Positions 46,301-50,443 of a DNA stretch of 50,443 bases are shown one piece after another (position 1 is the stretch's first letter; each line of letters begins with the position of its first letter). The stretch is taken from NCBI GenBank assembly GCA_016934335.1, contig JAFGTC010000013.1, forward strand, positions 1 to 50,443, given 5' to 3'. The notes beneath the pieces are model-generated. The model searched no databases, was not told the DNA's origin, and saw only the letters and a program-made list of their open reading frames with translations. Position numbers and translations under genes: made by a program. The DNA is from Candidatus Omnitrophota bacterium (GTDB taxonomy: Bacteria > Hinthialibacterota > Hinthialibacteria > Hinthialibacterales > Hinthialibacteraceae).

Positions 46301-47318
46301 CTTCGATGGCAGCATAGGCGGCGGGATCCGAAGTTGTCGAGAGACGGTCATGCCGCTCTTGGAGCGCTCGCAAGCGCTGCAGGTAGACGCCGCCGTTTGG
46401 GTAGCGCTCGGGGAATGCCGCCCTGAGGTCTTCGATAGCCATGCGCAGAGCCCGCCATCGCTGCTGCGAGACGCCCGGTTCATCCGGAGAGGCGACGGGG
46501 GGATACTCCGAGCGAATTACGAAGGGACGCCAGGTTTGAGCATCCGCCAGATAGTTCAACAGATTCGACGTTAACAGGGTCAGGTTATCCCGATGCGGAT
46601 TCCCGGAGTCTCCGTAATCGGGCCAACGCCATCCAAAGACGATCACGCGCCCCTTGCCCAGCGTGTATTCGACGAGTGGATTTTCCGACCCCGAGGGCGT
46701 CTTGGCCAGAATCATGCCTTCAACGGGACCGCCCCAATAGAAATCAGCGACGGCCGGACAGCCCCCCCGGCTCAGCCAGACGATCTCATTGCCGTTCGGC
46801 AGGCCATCGAAAGCGGGGTGTTTTTTCTCGACCGGCGCCATGCCGGCCGGATCCCGCCAATTGCCCAGTTCGTGACGCTGCGGACGCATCACCCCTTCGA
46901 GACCGAGCGGCGCAACCATCGCCAGTGCGCCGCCGGAGAGCAGCACTCCCCCGCCCTGCTCTGCAAACTGTTGAATCGCCGCCAGGCTGGGCCCGTAATA
47001 CATGGCGTTTCGCTCGATGGCGTCGCCCTGATGATACCAGAGGATGTCAAAATCGTTCGCATCCATGGCGCGGCCTTCTGGATCGGCGAAAGCGCCGTCT
47101 TTCTGGCGCAGGAGAAGCGTCGCCCGGCCTAACTTCGCCGCCGTTTGCCAGGCGGCTCGATTGTGAGGCCCCATTTCCTCCAGCGACGGCTCAACGGCCA
47201 GGAATCCGATTCGCGGCGTTTCAGCGCGCAGTACGGAGGTATTGAAAAACGTCATGCCAAACGCTGCGACGCCGATGATCCAAAATTTGCAAAATCTATG
47301 TCTTCTAGTGATTCGCAT
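43338..47318 (-). CDS. Exported multidomain protein: GATase-like head, HzsA-like propeller, two CxxCH sites and a SUMF1 domain
   Basis: 1326 residues; AAGGGAA lies about 9 bases before the ATG, signal peptide about 1-32. Residues about 34-265 look like a class-I amidotransferase/ThuA-like domain (GGGVLLSGG, GKGRVIVFGWRWPDYG). A coiled-coil-rich stretch follows (about 290-360), then a propeller like the hydrazine synthase alpha subunit (about 380-815, ending PVEPDGSAFFRIPANTPIAVQPLD). CxxCH pairs sit at 817-821 (SCVGCHEPQ) and 868-872 (YCIQCHHG), likely haem c sites. Residues about 1066-1322 form a SUMF1/FGE-type domain (GNVAEWTRS, VRGGSW). The two FGE active-site cysteines are absent (WLDRPRRAR). 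Divergent from the sulfatase gene. Confidence 0.8.
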   Translation of the reverse strand: MRITRRHRFCKFWIIGVAAFGMTFFNTSVLRAETPRIGFLAVEPSLEEMGPHNRAAWQTAAKLGRATLLLRQKDGAFADPEGRAMDANDFDILWYHQGDAIERNAMYYGPSLAAIQQFAEQGGGVLLSGGALAMVAPLGLEGVMRPQRHELGNWRDPAGMAPVEKKHPAFDGLPNGNEIVWLSRGGCPAVADFYWGGPVEGMILAKTPSGSENPLVEYTLGKGRVIVFGWRWPDYGDSGNPHRDNLTLLTSNLLNYLADAQTWRPFVIRSEYPPVASPDEPGVSQQRWRALRMAIEDLRAAFPERYPNGGVYLQRLRALQERHDRLSTTSDPAAYAAIEEQFEALKKETLLANPLLDFDRLLMIRRRADRLGLPANFNSNPDIAPAGYDNTLVSLSPVRPNGNLETVFRPEGDRFIGDVDLHYDADRLLLSIPDSKGRWTVAELDLDSGQLTQIPLIDEPDVHNYDACYLPDERIVFTSTAPFIGVPCVGGSSKVANLYLRECDGLIRRLTNDQDHNWCPTVLNNGRILYQRWEYADIAHAFMRLLFHANPDGTHQMEYYGSNSFWPTAMFYARPVPGHPTKIVAVVGGHHDLPRQGQLVLFDPARGRREADGVVQRIPGYGRKVEPVILDGLAGGNWPLFLHPFPLSEKYFLVSCQPTKTSLWGVYLVDVFDNFVLLYEEPGRAMLEPIPWRKTRRQPVIPDIIQPDEKEAAALMVDVYYGPGLRGVPRGTVKSLRLASYEFTFHGFGGEPDRVGFDGPWDVRRIIGTVPVEPDGSAFFRIPANTPIAVQPLDGEGKALALMRSWFTAMPGEVVSCVGCHEPQNSTPPAESRPSAVLRAPSPIKPWYGPPRGFSFVREVQPVLDAYCIQCHHGRPLENGHTTFDLTARPAQRVPSAFQMHFTPSYMELRRFLHTPTLESDAHLLPPRDFHADASKLVQILRDDHYGVQLNAEAWDRIITWIDLNAPAHGTWKEVVGHIPAKAALVEPGAARRRELHRCCAGIDEDPEAVYPAAVLSAAGRTGAEPLLIPNVLAGKSKAKPTEHRFAQRSSSLEIMSVALADGVTMELARIPSGSFVMGSEQGYPNERPAHPVAIDEAFWMGRFEISNRQYACFDPEHDSGLETGEQYQFGDYERGRLLRRPEQPVVRVSWNRAMEFCDWLSQKTEMRFTLPTEAQWEYACRSGGDDPLWYGSLDDDFSRCANLSDATHYTVDYPHVPTALPPWRPADARFDDGWRVSAPVGAFEPNPWGLFDMHGNVAEWTRSTYRPYSPAHNDHSNYKTDRKTVRGGSWLDRPRRARSAFRLHYEPSQAVHDVGFRVICEDAAP

Positions 47319-47594
47319 TATGCAATTCCCTTACATGATCCTTCGCATCAAATATCTTTCGATGGATTCAGCCGTCTCTTTTCATTCATAGCGGCGAAGA
47401 AGCCCCCCGCAGGATGCAACTCAATCCGAATTGAAAAAATCATCCACTCCCTGAGTCCCCGCGAATAGATCTTCCAACGCGTCTTCTTTTGACAATTCAA
47501 TCATTTTATTCTAACTTAAGATTTAACAGCATTGCAAGGAACAGGTCAGCCTGAATGGTTGAGCCTTGAGAGAACAAAGAAAAGGTGATGCATA
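47319..47594. other. Divergent promoter region between the SUMF1 fusion and the sulfatase
   Basis: 276 bases without a gene. A TTGACA at 47489-47494 with a poor -10 could start the sulfatase transcript. Confidence 0.35.
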
Positions 47595-49199
47595 ATGGAT
47601 CGACGCGGTTTTTTGAAAGCCTCTTTATCAGCTTCCGCATTCTGTGCGCTTGGCCAGGCTTCTCAAATGGCTCAGGCGCTCTCAGATTCTCCAACCAAAA
47701 CCCGGCCCAATATTGTATTTATTCTCGCCGACGATCTGGGAGCGCGGGATTTAAGCAACGAAGGCTCCACCTTTTACGAAACTCCGAACATCGATCGCAT
47801 TGCGCAGATGGGGATGAAATTCACGCGCGGCTACGCCGCCTGCCAGGTTTGCAGCCCCTCGCGCGCCTCCATCCTTACGGGAAAGTATCCCGTCAATCAT
47901 GGCATCACGACCTGGATCGGCGATCGCTCCGGCGAGGCATGGCGTCAGACAAAACGTCATGACAGTCACCTTCCTCCCGATTACGATCACGCGCTGCGCG
48001 CCTCGGAGATCACATTCGCTGAGGTTTTGCGAGATGCGGGCTATCAAACATTTTTTGCGGGAAAATGGCACTTGGGCGGCAAAGGATCCTGGCCAAAGGA
48101 TCATGGATTTATGATCAATAAAGGCGGCTGGGATGCGGGCAGTCCTCGAGGCGGTTTCTTTTCACCGTATGAAAATCCAAATTTGGAAGACGGCCCGGAC
48201 GGCGAATCGCTCCCCATGCGGCTGGGCCGGGAAACGGCGGATTTTATTGATTCGAATAAAAACAAACCTTTTCTTGCCTATCTTTCTTTTTACTCCGTGC
48301 ACAGCCCGATCCAAACGTCTGAGAAACTTTGGAAAAAATATCGCAGCAAGGCGGCAGCGGCGGAGCCCGCCAAGGAGCGTTTTCTATTCGACCGAAAACT
48401 CTGCGTGCGCCAAGTGCAGGATTGTCCGATTTATGCGGGGATGATCGAGAGCATGGATGCCGCCGTCGGTCTTGTGTTGAATAAACTGGATGAACATGGC
48501 CTAATGGACAACACCATTATCTGCTTTACCTCGGATAACGGCGGCGTCTCGTCCGGCGATGCTTTTTCGACCAGCAATCTTCCTTTCCGAGGAGGGAAAG
48601 GCCGGCAATGGGAAGGCGGCATTCGCGAGCCTTATTATATTTACGCGCCGGGCGTCGCCAAAGCCGGCTCCGTTACGGATGTTCCTGCGAGCGGTATTGA
48701 TTGGCATCCCACTCTGCTGGAGCTTGCCGGAGTTCCTGTTCCGCCAAAACAGGCCGTCGACGGCGTCAGCCTCGCGCCCGTGCTGAAAGGCGGCGCCATC
48801 AAGAAGCGCCCGCTGTTTTGGCATTATCCACACTATGGCAATCAAGGCGGCGATCCGTCTTCCATCATTATGGAGGATGAATGGAAACTCATTTATTACC
48901 ACGAAGATGAACATTGTGAGTTGTACAACATCCAGCAAGACATCGGCGAGCAGAAAGATCTCTTCTCAACTCATTCTCAACGGGCGGAAGCCATGCTATA
49001 CCGGCTGAAAAAATGGCTCCGTTCGACGCACGCCAAGTTCCCGGCAAAGGATCCGGAATTTGAGCCGTCTCAGAAGAAAGCCTATTTAGAAATGCAGCGC
49101 ACTACCGGCAAGGAACGTCTCGAAAAGCAGCACGCGAACTATCTCGATGAACATTATAAACCGAACAAAGACTGGTGGGGCAGCGCTCCCATGGATTGA
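47595..49199 (+). CDS. Tat-exported Cys-type sulfatase
   Basis: 534 residues; AGGTGATGCATA precedes the ATG. The leader MDRRGFLKASLSASAF is a twin-arginine signal. The sulfatase motif Cys86-Ser-Pro-Ser-Arg90 (VCSPSRASILTG) means the Cys must be converted to formylglycine by a separate enzyme. Metal ligands include Asp46 and Asp47 (ADDLG), and the core motifs GKWHLGG and FTSDNGG are present. It should remove sulfate esters from a polysaccharide or small sulfated sugar in the periplasm; the specificity cannot be told. The adjacent SUMF1-domain protein lacks the FGE cysteines, and no anSME maturase is seen here, so the maturing enzyme is elsewhere. Confidence 0.92.
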   Translation: MDRRGFLKASLSASAFCALGQASQMAQALSDSPTKTRPNIVFILADDLGARDLSNEGSTFYETPNIDRIAQMGMKFTRGYAACQVCSPSRASILTGKYPVNHGITTWIGDRSGEAWRQTKRHDSHLPPDYDHALRASEITFAEVLRDAGYQTFFAGKWHLGGKGSWPKDHGFMINKGGWDAGSPRGGFFSPYENPNLEDGPDGESLPMRLGRETADFIDSNKNKPFLAYLSFYSVHSPIQTSEKLWKKYRSKAAAAEPAKERFLFDRKLCVRQVQDCPIYAGMIESMDAAVGLVLNKLDEHGLMDNTIICFTSDNGGVSSGDAFSTSNLPFRGGKGRQWEGGIREPYYIYAPGVAKAGSVTDVPASGIDWHPTLLELAGVPVPPKQAVDGVSLAPVLKGGAIKKRPLFWHYPHYGNQGGDPSSIIMEDEWKLIYYHEDEHCELYNIQQDIGEQKDLFSTHSQRAEAMLYRLKKWLRSTHAKFPAKDPEFEPSQKKAYLEMQRTTGKERLEKQHANYLDEHYKPNKDWWGSAPMD

Positions 49200-49590
49200 A
49201 ATGAAACAACGAAAGCCTCGTTCCTCCGATCTGCATCATGCAATCCGCCGCCGCGCCGTATTCCACCGCATTTCCGTCCTATCTTCCGCCTGCTTAGCCC
49301 GCTCTTCCACCTGGAGCGTACTATCTTTTTGACTCCCTGAACAAACAATCGATTCTTCGTCATGGCCACTCATCGCATTGATGGCAGCCGCTGACCCTGT
49401 TCTGCCTTTTGGGATTGGATAGTCGACGTGACAAAAAGGTGGGAGCAGACGAATCATGCTTGTCAAATTAGATGACTATTAACTTGGTTTGAAAAAATCC
49501 CGTAAAAATATTTTATAACAAATTGACAATATAATAATATTCGAATATAATGATTCAGAAAACACAATAATCGGGAAAAGGAGAATCGCC
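49200..49590. other. Intergenic region before the small Cys-rich gene
   Basis: About 390 bases. Short open frames exist but none has a ribosome site with coding-like sequence. The 3' end holds the promoter at 49523-49551. Confidence 0.5.
49523..49551 (+). promoter_or_regulatory. Perfect-consensus sigma-70 promoter for the 61-residue gene
   Basis: TTGACA (49523-49528), a 17-base spacer and TATAAT (49546-49551). Both hexamers are exact. It lies about 40 bases before the ATG at 49591, implying strong expression. Confidence 0.75.
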
Positions 49591-49776
49591 ATGCTGCAGT
49601 CTACAAAGAACCAAACCGCTGTGCAAACTCCTCACAAGCCTGCCCGTCCGATGGTGGTCGTAACGGACGAAAAAGGAAGCCGATGGTTATGCGATAAAGG
49701 AATCGATCCTAAAAAGGATCTTTCCAAACAAGGCTGTTGGAATTGCGGAGACTTGGCTTTCAACAGGAACGATTAA
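49591..49776 (+). CDS. Small Cys-containing protein of unknown function
   Basis: 61 residues; GGAGAATCGCC precedes the ATG. The N-terminal third is polar and probably flexible. The C-terminal part has RWLCDKG, then 12 residues later CWNCGDLAF. The three Cys (one single, one CxxC pair) suggest metal binding or redox. There is no signal peptide. A consensus promoter makes high expression likely. A 53-residue lipoprotein gene follows 86 bases later, and an ArsR-family regulator follows on the same strand. I recognise no family; a metal-related role fits the ArsR neighbour but is inference. Confidence 0.65.
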   Translation: MLQSTKNQTAVQTPHKPARPMVVVTDEKGSRWLCDKGIDPKKDLSKQGCWNCGDLAFNRND

Positions 49777-49790
49777 GTCAAGCAGGCCAA

Positions 49791-49842
49791 CGAGAGCGAA
49801 TCCTCTCGATTCTGGCATTCAAGCCTATCAGTGAATGCCAGA
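49791..49842 (+). other. Tandem RNA hairpins between the two small genes
   Basis: A 6-bp stem (cgagag / ctctcg, 49791-49808) is followed by a perfect 11-bp stem (tctggcattca / tgaatgccaga, 49811-49842). No T-run follows, so they are more likely RNA stability or translation elements than terminators. Confidence 0.45.
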
Positions 49843-49862
49843 TGGAATCCAGGAGTGAAATC

Positions 49863-50024
49863 ATGAGACTCTTTACAATGGCATTGTTCATCGTCGCATT
49901 AATCGGTCTGACGCTTCTGAATGGCTGCGCCTCAACCGGAAGTCAGACAGCGCAAGTGCATCAAATGAACCAAACATCTCCAGATCAAAACACGGATGAC
50001 TTTATCGACACCTTGATATATTAA
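49863..50024 (+). CDS. Very small lipoprotein
   Basis: 53 residues from ATG 49863 (AGGAGTGAAATC upstream). The signal peptide MRLFTMALFIVALIGLTL leads to a good lipobox LLNGC with Cys21, and a polar tail of about 30 residues ends DDFIDTLIY. Predicted to be lipid-anchored in the outer or inner membrane on the periplasmic side. No family is recognised. It follows the 61-residue Cys gene, probably on the same transcript. Confidence 0.6.
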   Translation: MRLFTMALFIVALIGLTLLNGCASTGSQTAQVHQMNQTSPDQNTDDFIDTLIY

Positions 50025-50263
50025 CTTGGTGATGAATAGAGATATCTGTGTTCGCGGGCGTGTTTCATTTTTTGTGTTTTTACCGCCTTTCAGAAGAGCG
50101 GCAGAAAAGGAGGCGTATGTCATCTCAAAATAACCTTGCAGGATTATGCATAAGACCAGTGTTGAGAGTGTTCATTGCATTCAATCAGACCGAAAAAACG
50201 CTCCATCCTGCAAGATCGTCTATGAGTGCAGCATAAGAACTTAACATCAGAACACAATATTAC

Positions 50264-50292
50264 TTGACAATTTTGTAATATAATAATATCTT
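50264..50292 (+). promoter_or_regulatory. Sigma-70-type promoter of the ArsR-family gene
   Basis: TTGACA (50264-50269) is exact; with a 17-base spacer the -10 would be TATCTT (50287-50292), which overlaps the palindromic operator. A TATAAT at 50279-50284 is too close to the -35. Confidence 0.45.
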
Positions 50293-50312
50293 TATGGAAA
50301 ATTTCCATAAAG
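50290..50312 (+). promoter_or_regulatory. Perfect palindromic operator of the ArsR-family regulator
   Basis: ctttatggaaa-a-tttccataaag: perfect 11-base arms with a single centre base. It overlaps the -10 region and reaches the ribosome site (GAAAGG), the usual place for an autoregulatory repressor site. Confidence 0.7.
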
Positions 50313-50324
50313 AAAGGTCAAACT

Positions 50325-50443
50325 ATGAGTTTTTCCACCGAATTGCCAAACTGGGATGACATGGCCTCCATGCTTCGCTCCATCAGCCATCCCATTCGCT
50401 TGATGATTTTGAATGAATTGACATCGGGTGCGAAATGCGTACG
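50325..50443 (+). CDS. ArsR-family transcriptional regulator (N-terminal part, 3' cut by window edge)
   Basis: Only the first 39 residues are visible. MASMLRSISHPIRLMILNEL followed by GAKCV matches the start of the winged-helix DNA-binding domain of ArsR/SmtB repressors (helices 2-3; the Cys lies where ELCVC-type metal-site residues occur). GAAAGG precedes the ATG. ArsR proteins repress their own transcript and respond to metals or other ligands. The perfect palindrome just upstream fits autoregulation. The ligand cannot be read without the rest of the gene. Confidence 0.8.
   Translation, partial: MSFSTELPNWDDMASMLRSISHPIRLMILNELTSGAKCV

Larger units (their letters stand above)
50025..50324 (+). 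other. Region upstream of the ArsR-family gene
   Basis: 300 bases; no gene I accept. The 3' end holds the promoter and operator listed separately. Confidence 0.5.

Noticed and set aside
49236-49466. 76-codon minus-strand frame in the gap after the sulfatase
   Set aside because: No ribosome site, mixed composition, no recognisable pattern.
50117-50236. 39-codon open frame starting ATG after GGAGG
   Set aside because: The spacing from GGAGG to ATG is only 3 bases and the sequence resembles no protein; it lies in the leader of the ArsR gene.

Overview
The window is a chromosomal segment of a Gram-negative-type, probably uncultured bacterium. Secreted proteins have Sec signal peptides, Tat (twin-arginine) leaders or lipoprotein signals. 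There are site-2 protease (RseP) and O-antigen-ligase-type genes, a FlgM-like anti-sigma-28 factor, and many catabolic genes: two UROD-family proteins, GH2, GH3, a Cys-type sulfatase, an SSS symporter, and an HzsA-like/SUMF1 fusion. This mix is typical of deep-branching polysaccharide-degrading phyla such as Sumerlaeota, Hydrogenedentota, Hinthialibacterota or Planctomycetota relatives. I cannot assign the phylum from sequence alone. No rRNA, tRNA, CRISPR array, transposase or phage module was seen.

Layout. 1-4.5 kb: the end of an OPT-family transporter, two small unknown genes, a UROD-family (probably corrinoid methyltransferase-like) gene and a secreted beta-helix protein. 4.5-9.8 kb: a protein with a recombinase-like core-binding fold but no catalytic domain, a GT87-like membrane protein, FlgM behind a near-consensus sigma-28 promoter, a YcdX-type PHP hydrolase and a second UROD-family protein. 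9.9-15.5 kb: a CHRD-domain protein with a CxxCH motif, a large secreted GH2 enzyme and a secreted jelly-roll-like protein. 15.5-22.5 kb: membrane glycan genes (O-antigen ligase/TPR, a second polytopic TPR protein overlapping aroQ, a GT39-like protein). 22.9-27.6 kb: housekeeping genes rseP (with three PDZ domains), proS and ribF. 27.7-33.5 kb: two secreted proteins and a HIRAN + ARPP-1-like fusion. 33.7-37.4 kb: a three-gene operon made of a fused MEMO/AMMECR1 protein, a DUF362 protein and a radical SAM enzyme (the AmmeMemoRadiSam system), in which every product carries an export signal. 37.8-43.3 kb: GH3 glucosidase, DegT/DnrJ aminotransferase and SSS symporter on the same strand. 43.3-49.2 kb: a 1326-residue exported di-CxxCH/SUMF1 fusion divergent from a Tat-exported sulfatase. 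49.5-50.4 kb: two very small genes (a Cys-rich 61-mer and a 53-residue lipoprotein) and the start of an ArsR-family regulator with a perfect palindromic operator.

The most interesting pattern is a shared C-terminal tail. Four otherwise unrelated secreted proteins (beta-helix, CHRD, jelly-roll-like and propeller-like) end within 3-4 residues of a Trp in the pattern [ST]-x-[VI]-x-x-W-x-x-[FYH]-(E). This looks like a short sorting or anchoring tag that matches no signal I recognise. Other leads are the fully exported AmmeMemoRadiSam operon, the HIRAN/ARPP-1 fusion, the SUMF1 domain that lacks the copper cysteines next to a Cys-type sulfatase, and a GH3 enzyme with Glu at the nucleophile position.
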